Shown in pieces: positions 1 to 7,712 of a DNA stretch of 64,000 nt. The number at the start of each line of letters is the position of its first letter. Position 1 is the stretch's first letter. Origin of the DNA: Nostoc spongiaeforme FACHB-130 (GTDB taxonomy: Bacteria > Cyanobacteriota > Cyanobacteriia > Cyanobacteriales > Nostocaceae); NCBI RefSeq assembly GCF_014698475.1, contig NZ_JACJTB010000008.1, positions 62,001 through 126,000 of the forward strand. Reading direction: 5' to 3'. A program made the translations under genes and the position numbers. The notes beneath the pieces are model-generated. The model made no database searches. It saw only the letters and a program-made list of their open reading frames with translations, and had not been told where the DNA came from.

Positions 1-1
1 T

Positions 2-151
2 CTCTATCAAAAACTCAAAGAACAACAAATTCTCGTCCGCTACTTTCCCCATCCTGGACTGTTAGATAAACTCCGCATCACCATTGGTACAAATGAGCAA
101 AATCAAATATTAGTCAATGCCATTAAGGCATTACTTTCAAAAACAATTTAG
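2..151 (+). CDS. hisC: Histidinol-phosphate aminotransferase, C-terminal fragment
   Basis: An open frame enters from the left edge and stops at TAG 149-151, giving the last 49 residues. The fragment contains VRYFPHPGL followed by LRITIGTNEQNQ, typical of the C-terminal small domain of PLP-dependent histidinol-phosphate aminotransferases, where the Arg of LRIT(I/V)GT binds the substrate phosphate. The enzyme makes histidinol phosphate in cytosolic histidine synthesis. Only the tail is visible, so the family (class I/II aminotransferase, HisC subgroup) is inferred from this motif. The next gene is 123 bp away, beyond a CTGCCTC heptamer repeat, so co-transcription is uncertain. Confidence 0.75.
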   Translation, partial: LYQKLKEQQILVRYFPHPGLLDKLRITIGTNEQNQILVNAIKALLSKTI

Positions 152-214
152 ATATAACTGTAGTCGCATAGGATATCTTGAAAGCATGAATCACAGGACT
201 AGTAAGATTTTACT

Positions 215-243
215 TCCTGCCTCCTGCCTCCTGCCTCCTGCGA
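215..243. repeat. Heptameric short tandem repeat (CTGCCTC)
   Basis: About four units of CTGCCTC lie between the hisC end and the methyltransferase. The same heptamer recurs at about 10090 and 18135, and in reverse complement inside a coding sequence at 39845. Such STRRs are common in Nostocales intergenic DNA. Confidence 0.8.
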
Positions 244-274
244 TAAGATAAATTGCTGAAACTCAGTTCGATAT

Positions 275-1015
275 ATGAGTGAATGGTATAAAGAAGACCT
301 CGCCTTTATCCATGATGATGGTTTTCGGGATTATGCGCTCAAATCAGCCCCCGGTATTTTAGAAATTTTACGGCAAAACAACATTAACTCAGGTTTAGTC
401 GTAGACTTGGGTTGCGGGAGTGGGTTATGGGCAAATGAGCTGGTCAAGTCTAATTATCGGGTATTGGGAGTTGATATTTCAGAATCAATGATTGCGATCG
501 CTCAAAAAAGAGTACCCCAGGCCAAATTTTATGTTGGTTCAGTCTTTAAAATTGCCATTCCCCCATGTCATGTTGTTACTTCCATTAGTGAATGTTTAAG
601 TTACTTGTTTGATGCTGACAACAACCGCCAGACTTTAATTCAGCTTTTTCAGCGCATATATCAAGCTTTAGTTCCTGGTGGGGTTTTGATTTTTGATATT
701 GTAGAAGCGGGACAAATTGCCGTCGGGAATAAGGCGAAAAATTTTACGGAAGGACAAGACTGGGTTGTTTTAGTTGAGAAAGAAGAAGTGCGATCGCAAA
801 ATATTTTAACCCGCCGCATCATCACTTTTCGCCAAGTCGGACAATACTACAGACGCGATGAAGAAATCCATCATGTCCAGTTATACCGAGCCACACAAAT
901 AGCCACAGACTTACGCAAGATTGGCTTTCGTGTCCAAACAACTCGCAATTATGGTAATTTCTATTTACCAAAAGGAAACGTGGCATTTATAGCACGTAAA
1001 CCCTTTCCTGATTAA
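275..1015 (+). CDS. Class I SAM-dependent methyltransferase
   Basis: A 246-residue Rossmann-fold methyltransferase. Motif I is VVDLGCGSGLWA at about residues 42-53. It is followed by GVDIS (acidic ribose-binding Asp), the motif II/post II segment STSECLSYLFD-like, and VPGGVLIFDI at about residues 132-141. This is the Methyltransf_25/11 type, for which the substrate cannot be read from sequence. The ATG at 275 is the first in frame. A GNAT gene starts 13 bp after the stop and a cupin gene follows directly, so the three are probably one transcript. The protein is presumably cytosolic because no signal or membrane segment is seen. Confidence 0.85.
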   Translation: MSEWYKEDLAFIHDDGFRDYALKSAPGILEILRQNNINSGLVVDLGCGSGLWANELVKSNYRVLGVDISESMIAIAQKRVPQAKFYVGSVFKIAIPPCHVVTSISECLSYLFDADNNRQTLIQLFQRIYQALVPGGVLIFDIVEAGQIAVGNKAKNFTEGQDWVVLVEKEEVRSQNILTRRIITFRQVGQYYRRDEEIHHVQLYRATQIATDLRKIGFRVQTTRNYGNFYLPKGNVAFIARKPFPD

Positions 1016-1028
1016 AGATAATTTTCCC

Positions 1029-1457
1029 ATGACTTACAAATTTGTTGACACCCTCACAGAAAAGCAAATTCATCAATTAGTCGAGTTATATCAAAAAGAA
1101 TTTTGGAGTCAGCAACGGACACATTCAAATGTTGTCAAAATGCTTAAAAATTCCAATATTATTGTAGGATTAATAGATAATGATGAACAATTAATTGGAT
1201 TTACACGAGTTCTCACTGATTTTGTTTATCGAGCCACCATTTACGATGTCATCATTAAACCAGCCTACAGAAACCAAGGACTTGGTGCCAAGTTAATGGA
1301 TGCAATTGTCCATCATCCCCAATTACATCAAGTCGAACAAATTGCACTTTACTGTTTGCCAGAAATGATGCCATTTTATCAACGTTGGGGTTTCACAACA
1401 GAAGTTGGTAATCTAAACTTAATGTATCGATATCACCACTCACATCAGGATAAATGA
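1029..1457 (+). CDS. GNAT family N-acetyltransferase
   Basis: A 142-residue GNAT-fold protein. The acetyl-CoA pyrophosphate-binding motif RNQGLGAKLMDAI (Q/RxxGxG/A) is at about residues 81-93. It follows the strand DVIIKPAYR, and the C-terminal signature FYQRWGFTTEVGNLNLMYR is typical. The family transfers an acetyl group from CoA to an amine; the substrate is unknown. It lies 13 bp after a methyltransferase gene. Its TGA (1455-1457) is immediately followed by the ATG of the cupin gene at 1459, which suggests translational coupling in a small operon. Confidence 0.88.
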   Translation: MTYKFVDTLTEKQIHQLVELYQKEFWSQQRTHSNVVKMLKNSNIIVGLIDNDEQLIGFTRVLTDFVYRATIYDVIIKPAYRNQGLGAKLMDAIVHHPQLHQVEQIALYCLPEMMPFYQRWGFTTEVGNLNLMYRYHHSHQDK

Positions 1458-1458
1458 C

Positions 1459-1923
1459 ATGATTATTAATCCAGATAATGTTCCTAGCCGCACAACTTCA
1501 ATTTATCCAGAAAAATTCCGACATCGCGTTGCTGGTAGAGTCAAAAAAGCATTAGGAAATGCCGCCGGATTAAAAAATTATGGCGTAAATTTAGTCACCC
1601 TAGCCCCAGGAAGTAGTTCTTCCTTAAGACATTGGCATACTCGGCAAGATGAGTTTATTTATATTATTGAAGGTGAAGTAACACTAGTCACCAACGAAGG
1701 AAAACAAATTCTCACACCAGGAATGATGGCAGGTTTTCCCGCAGGCGAAGAAGATGGACATCAGCTAGTAAATCGCTCTGAGAACATCGTAGTTTATTTA
1801 GAAGTTGGTGATAGAACACCTGATGATGAAGCTTACTATCCAGAGGATGATTTAATTGCTAAAAATGGTGTGAATGGTGAGCGAATTTTTACCACAAAAG
1901 ATGGAACTTTGTATAAAAGTTAA
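1459..1923 (+). CDS. Cupin domain protein
   Basis: A 154-residue single-domain cupin. Conserved cupin motif 1 is LRHWHTRQDEFIYIIEGEVTL (His, His, Glu metal ligands), and motif 2 is GMMAGFPAGEEDGHQLVNRSE with the last metal His. The SSSLRHWH...DEFIYI arrangement matches small transcarboxylase/isomerase-like cupins of unknown substrate. The start codon lies one base after the stop of the upstream GNAT gene, so it is almost certainly cotranslated with it. No catalytic role is assignable beyond probable metal binding. Confidence 0.85.
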   Translation: MIINPDNVPSRTTSIYPEKFRHRVAGRVKKALGNAAGLKNYGVNLVTLAPGSSSSLRHWHTRQDEFIYIIEGEVTLVTNEGKQILTPGMMAGFPAGEEDGHQLVNRSENIVVYLEVGDRTPDDEAYYPEDDLIAKNGVNGERIFTTKDGTLYKS

Positions 1924-2000
1924 TAATGTAGCCATCTTATTTGATATGTAAACAAAGGAGACAAGGAAGAGAGACATTTATAAATTATCAGAAAACTCTC

Positions 2001-2600
2001 ATGGCTTATAGTGATTTCAGCTTAACTAAGTTTAAAAAAGACTTCAATATTCATATTGATGAACAAAATGATTTGTTTTTTCATATTGAACCTAGCCAAA
2101 TCAGCGAGCAACTAACAACTACCCTAGCTGAAACAACAGAGTTAGCATTAGCAATTAATACAGAAAAAGCTCGCTCGGAAATGATTATCACACCAATATT
2201 ATTAGAAGTCAGACGCAGTGCTAATTATCAGATAAGCTTGTTTTCGGGAACAGATTTTAATGTTGATGCTGAAAAGGGTTTGAATGGTTATTGTGATTTT
2301 GTCATCAGCCGTTCCAAAGAACAGTTAACCATTAATGCACCTGTGGTCATTATTGTTGAAGCTAAGAATGAAAATATTAAAGGTGGATTAGGTCAATGTA
2401 TGGCAGCAATGTTAGCAGCACAGATATTTAATGAACGGGAAGATAATAATATTAAAACGATTTATGGTGCAGTCACCACAGGAGATATTTGGAAATTTCT
2501 AAAGCTAGAAGGTAATAATTTATTGGTTGATTTAAATAACTATTATATTAAAGAGTTAAATAAAATTTTAGGGATTTTAATTCAAGGTGTTCAAGGTTAA
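2001..2600 (+). CDS. Hypothetical protein with PD-(D/E)XK-like nuclease motif
   Basis: The open frame begins at 1941, but that stretch (tttgatatgtaaacaaaggag...) belongs to a dispersed noncoding repeat also seen near 44140 and 50800. I therefore place the start at the ATG at 2001, giving 199 residues beginning MAYSDFSLTKFKK. The protein carries GYCDF, then about 19 residues later VVIIVEAKNE, and then GLGQCMAAML. This D...ExK...Q layout is that of the PD-(D/E)XK nuclease fold. Proteins of this kind are frequent and largely uncharacterised in Nostocales. The role is unknown. The upstream cupin gene is close (77 bp), but the repeat between them argues against a tight operon. Confidence 0.75.
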   Translation: MAYSDFSLTKFKKDFNIHIDEQNDLFFHIEPSQISEQLTTTLAETTELALAINTEKARSEMIITPILLEVRRSANYQISLFSGTDFNVDAEKGLNGYCDFVISRSKEQLTINAPVVIIVEAKNENIKGGLGQCMAAMLAAQIFNEREDNNIKTIYGAVTTGDIWKFLKLEGNNLLVDLNNYYIKELNKILGILIQGVQG

Positions 2601-2721
2601 AAGCAAGCGATCGCCTCGCTAGTGATTCTCCACCTATTATGTGATCAACATCACACAAAAACCAGATATAAATCATTGAGACTTAAGTAAGTCTAACATA
2701 GCCTTTGGGGTAATCATAATC

Positions 2722-2740
2722 TATACTTACTGTAAGTATA
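2722..2740. promoter_or_regulatory. Perfect short palindrome upstream of small ORF
   Basis: TATACTTA-ctg-TAAGTATA is an 8-bp perfect inverted repeat 36 bp upstream of the 47-codon ORF. It could be an operator or part of the promoter region; no regulator is identified. Confidence 0.35.
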
Positions 2741-2776
2741 AGTTTCGATTATCTTGTGGATGTGGGGGAGAGGGTC

Positions 2777-2920
2777 ATGCTAGAAAAACTCTTACTTGCA
2801 ACTCTTTTAACTTTAGTTTTACGCTTAATTGCAGAGATAGGCTGGTCAGTTCCCAGTAATACAAGTCAAAAAGTAGATTTTTATCAGCCTGGAGATTTTG
2901 CTGTTATGCAAATTAATTAA
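2777..2920 (+). CDS. Small hypothetical protein, 47 residues, hydrophobic N-terminus
   Basis: A 48-codon frame starts with ATG at 2777 behind the purine-rich GGGGGAGAGGG and ends with TAA at 2918-2920. The product begins MLEKLLLATLLTLVLRLIAEIGW, a hydrophobic helix or signal-like segment, followed by a polar tail containing DFYQPGDFAVMQIN. I do not recognise a family. A good Shine-Dalgarno sequence and an amphipathic start support it, but its short length leaves doubt. It lies alone between the nuclease-like gene and the secreted pentapeptide gene. Confidence 0.45.
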   Translation: MLEKLLLATLLTLVLRLIAEIGWSVPSNTSQKVDFYQPGDFAVMQIN

Positions 2921-3033
2921 CTCATCTAGGCATCTACTGAGGGCAAATTGGTCAAACTCTTCATATCATAGGCTGAAGTATAAATTTATAGCCTAATTGT
3001 GAGTTTGAGCAGTAAATATTGCCACACCCAAGT

Positions 3034-3804
3034 ATGAAAAGCCCAATTTTAGCCACAATTATATTTGTCGCCGCCATCAGTGCTGCTTCAACTGCCCAAG
3101 CAGCCAATCCCGAACATTTGACACAGTTATTAGCCACCAAACAATGTCAAAACTGTGATTTGACTGGTGCAGGTTTAGTTTTAACTGATTTATCTGGGGC
3201 AAATTTGAGTGGTGCAAATCTCACTGGTGCAAATCTCAGCCGCGCTAATTTAGCTGGTGCTGATTTACGTGGTGCAAATTTAGCTGGTGCAGGCTTGTTT
3301 GGTGCGAACTTAACAGAGGCGAAATTCAATGGGGCGAATCTTGCTGGTGCAGATTTAAGAAACTCTTATTTAGGGAATGCGGAATTTACTAAGGCTTACC
3401 TCCAGGGAACTAATTTTCAAGGTGCTATTGGTATCCCATTACAAATTGCTACCCCAGAAGAGTTTTATGCTTGGGGAATAGCAGAAGGGCAGAAAGGCAA
3501 TCATCCGCAAGCAATTAGTTACTTTAGTCAAGCGATCGCCGCTAAACCAGAATACGCAGGTGCTTACTTGGCAAGGGGTATCGCTAAATACCAAATGTTT
3601 GACCGCCAAGGTGCTTTCGCTGATGCCCAAATTGCCGAAAAGCTCTTTGCTACCCAACAAAATGGCGATGGAACCCAAACAGCCCAAGCGTTTATCAAAG
3701 AATTGCAAACGCCTTATAAAGAAAATGTGACTACAGGTAAAGCAAGTTTCTTTGATTTTGTTGGTAGTGTTGGCTCAATTCTGCTTCAGTTCTTACCCTT
3801 TTAA
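3034..3804 (+). CDS. Secreted pentapeptide-repeat protein with TPR region
   Basis: 256 residues from the ATG at 3034 (the frame extends to a TTG at 3019, less likely). Residues 1-25 form a signal peptide (KSPILATIIFVAAISAAS, then AQAA). A short CxxC (KQCQNCDLTGA) opens about 17 pentapeptide repeats of the A(D/N)LxG type, which fold as a right-handed beta helix. After these comes a TPR-like segment (GNHPQAISYFSQAIAAKPEYAGAYLARGIAKY). The C-terminus FFDFVGSVGSILLQFLPF is hydrophobic. The domain combination suggests a periplasmic or thylakoid-lumen scaffold; the function is unknown. The 3' end overlaps the convergent FAD oxidoreductase by 12 bp. Confidence 0.85.
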   Translation: MKSPILATIIFVAAISAASTAQAANPEHLTQLLATKQCQNCDLTGAGLVLTDLSGANLSGANLTGANLSRANLAGADLRGANLAGAGLFGANLTEAKFNGANLAGADLRNSYLGNAEFTKAYLQGTNFQGAIGIPLQIATPEEFYAWGIAEGQKGNHPQAISYFSQAIAAKPEYAGAYLARGIAKYQMFDRQGAFADAQIAEKLFATQQNGDGTQTAQAFIKELQTPYKENVTTGKASFFDFVGSVGSILLQFLPF

Positions 3805-5544
3805 TCGATCAACTAATAACCAATTACCAGAGAAATTGAGCCTTCCCCACACAGTAATCAATTGTTCATTTACAGTAATTTGTAGCTGTTCGTTTATTTG
3901 CGATCGCAAAGTTACTAGTTTCCACGTCTGACCTTGATACGCTGATGGTTCAGTCACTAGCAGTTGATAGTTCTGCTGATCTATACGTTGGAAAATACCT
4001 GTCAAACAGTCACAATTTTGGGTTGATACTTCCTCAAGCAAAGATATTTTAGGGCAATTACCGCTTACAGGATAATCTTCGGGATGATCTAAATAATCTA
4101 GTTGCGTCGATAACCATTGTGAATGATTGGGAGAAAAATCTAAATTGAATAAAGGTGCGATCGCCGCAGGTGCTTGTTTATCCTGTAATAATGCTTCCTG
4201 TAAAGCCCTAATTGGTAAATCTCGCGGCTGTACACTCAACTCGACGCACATAGCAGCCGCCATACCAGCAGCTTGACCGATACCCATCACTACAGGTTGT
4301 AATCTTGTTGCACCATTAGCTATGTGCGATACAGAAATATTTTTTTCACACACTAATAAACCGTCTGTAGTCGCCGGAACTAGACAACGGTAAGGGATAG
4401 TAAACGGCGTTCCCGTCCAGCGTCCGCCCCAACGAATTGATTTTGGTTGTAGTGGTAAATCAAACCCTGGATAATGATGGTCGTTAGCATAGTTACCAAT
4501 TGCAACTGCATCTGTAAATAAAGATGCAACTTTACCCCCAGCCACAGGTAAAATATCTTGTTCTCGAATTGTTGTGAGTCCTACTAAACGGCGACTTTCA
4601 CGGTAATAGGGATGTAGCGCAAAAGCTGTGTCATTCCCAGGGAAAACCTTGTCAGCCAAACCATAGCGGCGACCTAACTGATTTTGGATGAAATGAGCGA
4701 AATTTTGACTATGCCAGCGACATTCCTGGAGAAAGTCAGCTTTATATGCTTCTGACTCTACCAAACGCCCGACACCTTCAGCATAATCATTACCTTTGAT
4801 CGGCCAGTTAATCATAAAGCGATCGCCCGGCAAGCGTCCATAATTTAAAAACTTCTCAGCACCATAGTTTTCCCAAGCCCCCGCAAACATCGCCGCATTA
4901 TAATTAGGCGCAACCGGAATTTCTGGTGCAACAGCATCACCAAAGTCTTGCATCACTACTACCCAAGTTGGTGACTGCACAGGATATTTCTCTGTTAGGG
5001 CATTATAACTAACTGGGGCGCTGGGTTCTCCCCATTCACTTTGCAACTCCCAACCCCAAAGGTAAGGAACTTCCGCCAACGCCAATAAATCACCCAATTC
5101 TGTACCATCAAGAATCACCTTGGCATGAACAGTAAAATCAGCAAACCGCACCCCAGTAACACAATTTCCCTCTTGTAAAACCTCTAGTGGGACTTGTCCA
5201 GCCATCCATTGCAGATTTGCCAACTCCTTTACCCAATCAGCAAAAATCGCCGCCCCCACAGCAGGATCATAACTAAAAAAACTCACCCAACTATTATCTA
5301 ATCCTCCAGCTTGGCGATGTCTTAGTTCTCGTAAAAACGCCCCCCATAACCCAGTTTGCCAAGCAATTAATTCATTCCCATCGGGTGCAGAAACTCCGGC
5401 TGAAGTTAGCATTCCCCCCAACCAAGCAAACTCACTCACCAAAAGCGTTTTAACACCCCTTCTCGCTGCTTGAATCGCCGCCGCCGTTCCACCAGTTCCC
5501 CCGCCTACAACTAAGATATCTGTTGTATATATTTGATGAGTCAT
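3793..5544 (-). CDS. FAD-dependent oxidoreductase
   Basis: 583 residues. The N-terminal FAD-binding motif VVGGGTGGTAAAIQAARRG (GxGxxG) is at about residues 12-30. The central segment LDGTELGDLLALAEVPYLWGWE is characteristic of the FAD_oxidored (PF12831) family, and a late GIGQAAGMAAAMCVEL motif closes the FAD domain. The C-terminal 100 residues (PEDYPVSGNCPKI onward) form a small extra domain. The family is broad and the substrate is unknown. No signal peptide is obvious, so it is likely cytosolic. The 36 bp just upstream of its ATG are duplicated at 6661, which may mean that its promoter region was copied when neighbouring mobile DNA moved. Confidence 0.85.
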   Translation of the reverse strand: MTHQIYTTDILVVGGGTGGTAAAIQAARRGVKTLLVSEFAWLGGMLTSAGVSAPDGNELIAWQTGLWGAFLRELRHRQAGGLDNSWVSFFSYDPAVGAAIFADWVKELANLQWMAGQVPLEVLQEGNCVTGVRFADFTVHAKVILDGTELGDLLALAEVPYLWGWELQSEWGEPSAPVSYNALTEKYPVQSPTWVVVMQDFGDAVAPEIPVAPNYNAAMFAGAWENYGAEKFLNYGRLPGDRFMINWPIKGNDYAEGVGRLVESEAYKADFLQECRWHSQNFAHFIQNQLGRRYGLADKVFPGNDTAFALHPYYRESRRLVGLTTIREQDILPVAGGKVASLFTDAVAIGNYANDHHYPGFDLPLQPKSIRWGGRWTGTPFTIPYRCLVPATTDGLLVCEKNISVSHIANGATRLQPVVMGIGQAAGMAAAMCVELSVQPRDLPIRALQEALLQDKQAPAAIAPLFNLDFSPNHSQWLSTQLDYLDHPEDYPVSGNCPKISLLEEVSTQNCDCLTGIFQRIDQQNYQLLVTEPSAYQGQTWKLVTLRSQINEQLQITVNEQLITVWGRLNFSGNWLLVDRLKG

Positions 5545-5579
5545 AGTTTATATTTGGATGTTGTTATAATTATTTTTTG
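5544..5579. repeat. Direct repeat, copy 1
   Basis: 36 bp (tagtttatatttggatg...) match 6661-6696 in the same orientation with about three mismatches. The pair brackets the ParD-like/PIN module and the IS630 remnant. Confidence 0.75.
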
Positions 5580-5653
5580 CTACAAAGGGTAAAAGAGCAA
5601 GAAAATAAATCCTAAACAACATCAATATAAGTAAAAATATTGTTAATTTATTT

Positions 5654-6049
5654 CTAATTTTCTAACCAGTTTTCTAACTGTAAATTAGGAATATTAATAA
5701 AATCTTTGATGTTATTAGTTACAAGAATATCATCACGAGAACGAGCAACAGCAGCAATCAAAGCATCTACTTCGCCTGTAGGCTTCCCAATTGTTTTGAG
5801 TTCGCTTTGAATTTTACCAAATTCACAAGCTGCCTCTATGTCGAACGGTTCTATTATTAATAATTCCAGAAACTGCTGCAAAGTTTCTTGATTCTTGGTT
5901 AATTTTTGAGAATAATAAACACCTTTATAAAGTTCTGCAACTATAATTGTGGATAGATAACATTGACTAAAGTAGAGATTAAATTTCCTCACGGCTTGGG
6001 TATCTGCTTTGAGCAAAGCAATGCAAATGTTAGTGTCTAACAGATACAT
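5654..6049 (-). CDS. PIN-domain toxin, VapC/FitB-like
   Basis: 131 residues with a PIN-domain ribonuclease fold. The N-terminal [13 protein letters not shown] carries the first acidic residue. IIVAELYKG provides the conserved Glu, GEVDALIAAVARSR the central acidic residues, and ILVTNNIKDF the C-terminal (T/S)xNxxDF signature. Enzymes of this family cleave RNA and are held inactive by a cognate antitoxin. The ATG overlaps the last base of the upstream antitoxin stop codon (TAATG), so the two are translationally coupled. The partner is a ParD-like protein rather than a usual VapB. Confidence 0.9.
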   Translation of the reverse strand: MYLLDTNICIALLKADTQAVRKFNLYFSQCYLSTIIVAELYKGVYYSQKLTKNQETLQQFLELLIIEPFDIEAACEFGKIQSELKTIGKPTGEVDALIAAVARSRDDILVTNNIKDFINIPNLQLENWLEN

Positions 6050-6393
6050 TAGCCGTTATCCTGATTATCAATTGAGTCTAGGCTTCTACCTTGGTAGGTA
6101 TGACGTTGCTGGTCAATTTCTGCAAATATTTCTGTTAAGTCTGGTTGATTTTTCCAAGCCCCAAATAGTTTATTTAATTTAGCTAATTTCTCTTCTGCTG
6201 TTAACTCTAATTTCGGTTCAGCTATCGGCTTTTCAACATTTTGCAATTGATGTAAGCGTTTTTGCTTCCACTCGCGCAGTGCTTCACGAATTACCTCACT
6301 GCTACTAGCATATTCCCCTGAATCTACAGCATTACGAACCAAAGCTGCCATTTCTGGGGTCAGAGCTACACTGATTTTTTCGACGTTAGGCAT
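6049..6393 (-). CDS. ParD-like (ribbon-helix-helix) antitoxin
   Basis: 114 residues. The N-terminal half ([21 protein letters not shown], then [20 protein letters not shown]) is a ParD/RHH dimerisation and DNA-binding domain. The C-terminal half ([23 protein letters not shown]...) is charged and would wrap the toxin. It is the first gene of a two-gene operon with a PIN toxin. ParD normally partners a RelE-fold ParE toxin, so this is a mixed pair. An 11-bp perfect inverted repeat 18 bp upstream of the ATG (6411-6443) is a good candidate for its autoregulatory operator. Confidence 0.85.
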   Translation of the reverse strand: MPNVEKISVALTPEMAALVRNAVDSGEYASSSEVIREALREWKQKRLHQLQNVEKPIAEPKLELTAEEKLAKLNKLFGAWKNQPDLTEIFAEIDQQRHTYQGRSLDSIDNQDNG

Positions 6394-6410
6394 AACGATA
6401 CGTTCTTTTT

Positions 6411-6443
6411 GCTCTATAGTAGCAATTTTTCTTACTATAGAGC
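6411..6443. promoter_or_regulatory. Palindrome upstream of the antitoxin gene (candidate operator)
   Basis: GCTCTATAGTA, an 11-bp spacer, then TACTATAGAGC: perfect 11-bp arms. It lies 18-50 bp upstream of the ParD-like start on the minus strand, where type II antitoxins bind to repress their own operon. A decayed copy of the whole block (6406-6431) occurs at 7569-7609. It could instead be a transposon end, because an IS630 fragment begins right beside it. Confidence 0.5.
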
Positions 6444-6445
6444 AT

Positions 6446-6643
6446 ATTGGCTACTTGCGATTTGCACCAAACGCACCACAGCAGAATCCTGTAGAAGATA
6501 TTTGGTTGCACGCCAAACGATTCATCAGAGAGGTTTATTTTTTCTGTCATTCTTTTACTGTAGTTAAAGCATTATTTGAACTAGCAATTCACGGTCAAAT
6601 TTTTGACTTCCCTAAACTCCATACCTATGGTCTTTTTTCATAA
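6446..6643 (+). pseudogene. IS630-type transposase, C-terminal remnant
   Basis: About 62 codons read LRFAPNAPQQNPVEDIWLHAKRFIRE and on to a stop at 6643. PQ(F/Y)NP(V/I)ExxWxxxK is the region around the last catalytic Glu of IS630-family (DDE) transposases. The N-terminal two thirds are absent, so this is a dead fragment. It sits between two toxin-antitoxin modules and within a 36-bp direct repeat (5544/6661), consistent with past mobility in this spot. Confidence 0.8.
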
Positions 6644-6660
6644 ATGATTTAGGATTGCTA

Positions 6661-6696
6661 TAGTTTATATTTGTATGTCGTTATAATTATTTTCTG
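6661..6696. repeat. Direct repeat, copy 2
   Basis: Matches 5544-5579 with about three mismatches over 36 bp, same orientation. Copy 1 abuts the start codon of the FAD oxidoreductase, so this copy looks like a duplicated 5' flank. Confidence 0.75.
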
Positions 6697-6764
6697 TTTT
6701 GCCAGATAAGCGATCGCACTGAGGAAATTTTTCATGAGGATTTACTGGGAGCGATTGATGTTAT

Positions 6765-7175
6765 CTAAGCATCAACGGGGAATAGAATAATTGGAATATG
6801 TGTCCGAAAAGTGTAAAAATCATTATCAGTAGTCAGGATGCTGTAGCTTCGACGATGAGCAACTGCACAAATCAAAAAATCAGTATTTGAACCCTGGATA
6901 CCATTGCTGCGACAAGTATTGAAAAACTCTGCGGCGAGTTCGTAGTCTTCAGCTATGAGTTCTAAATCTCTTAAAGCTTGCAGGTAATCTCGCAGACGGG
7001 TAAACTGTTCAAAATTGCGGATTCCAGAAAGAATTTCTTGGCGAATTGCGCCCAGCATTGCAACTTGGTCATTAATGATTAAATTCTGCAATATTGCGAT
7101 CGCTCTTGAAGAATCAGGTGGCGTTCTTCGACGCAGAGCCAGTGACCAAACAGAGGTATCAACAATTACACTCAT
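6765..7175 (-). CDS. vapC: PIN-domain toxin VapC
   Basis: 136 residues. Starts MSVIVDTSVWSLALRR (first catalytic Asp), with IRQEILSGI (Glu) and the C-terminal IQGSNTDFLICAVAHRR and ILTTDNDF motifs of VapC-type PIN ribonucleases. Its ATG overlaps the stop of the upstream antitoxin gene by 4 bp (ATGA), the usual VapBC arrangement. It cleaves RNA, often tRNA or rRNA, when the antitoxin is degraded. This second TA pair lies about 370 bp from the first one, on the same strand. Confidence 0.9.
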   Translation of the reverse strand: MSVIVDTSVWSLALRRRTPPDSSRAIAILQNLIINDQVAMLGAIRQEILSGIRNFEQFTRLRDYLQALRDLELIAEDYELAAEFFNTCRSNGIQGSNTDFLICAVAHRRSYSILTTDNDFYTFRTHIPIILFPVDA

Positions 7176-7372
7176 GTTTGCTGACGTTGATGTTTATAGT
7201 CGTAGCCTGCATCATAATCAATAGTACCAAAGAGTTCTAACACTTTGAGCCGCTTGCGACGTTGAATATATTCGCGCAGTGCGGTTTCCACCAGAGAATC
7301 AATGCTCACTTGGTCGTCAAGTGCCAACGCCTCTTGTAGTAAGGCTTCGTTGATGTTGAGCGGTGTAGCCAC
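7172..7372 (-). CDS. vapB: VapB-type antitoxin
   Basis: 66 residues. MATPLNINEALLQEALALDDQ, then SIDSLVETALREYIQRRKRLKVLELFGTIDYDAGYDYK, matches the VapB family (PF09957-like). The N-terminal part binds DNA and the C-terminal EL(F/R)G..D.D segment binds the PIN toxin. It overlaps vapC by 4 bp. Both are on the minus strand and no other gene is in the operon. Confidence 0.88.
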   Translation of the reverse strand: MATPLNINEALLQEALALDDQVSIDSLVETALREYIQRRKRLKVLELFGTIDYDAGYDYKHQRQQT

Positions 7373-7712
7373 AATTACTTCTGATCCAACAACTGACTAA
7401 ATCGATAGTAGCGCACCCTGCTATGAGCGATCGCACTTTTCATGAGGATTTAGTGAGAGCGATCGCTTTATTTGGGGTTAAGATACTTTCATAGTTGAAA
7501 GGGTGCTGTTTTGTTGATGTCATTTGTTGGGTTGCGCTGCGCTTCACCCAACCTACATATGAGTCCATTTTTTGCTCTATAGTAGCAATTTTTCCTACCA
7601 TATAGTATGTTTGCAGCCACAAGCCACAGAGCGTCTACGCACCACACAAAGAAGTTGTCAAGGCAAAGCTAAAATAGTAATTTACGTGTAAATTGGTCGA
7701 ACTTTAAATCTT
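7373..7712. other. Intergenic repeats between vapB and gatB
   Basis: No gene seen. 7427-7481 resembles 6710-6763 (GCGATCGCAC...CATGAGGATTTA...GGAGCGAT). 7569-7609 is a decayed copy of the 6406-6443 palindrome block. 7522-7555 is a GTTGGGTTGCGC...CACCCAACC inverted repeat of a family common in this window. The gatB promoter must lie in the last 80 bp or so. Confidence 0.6.

Noticed and set aside
3147-3329. 60-codon reverse frame with FAPxKSAPxK repeats
   Set aside because: Mirror of the pentapeptide repeats on the other strand.
6446-6643. Active IS630 transposase
   Set aside because: Only the last catalytic motif region is present; the first two Asp motifs are missing.
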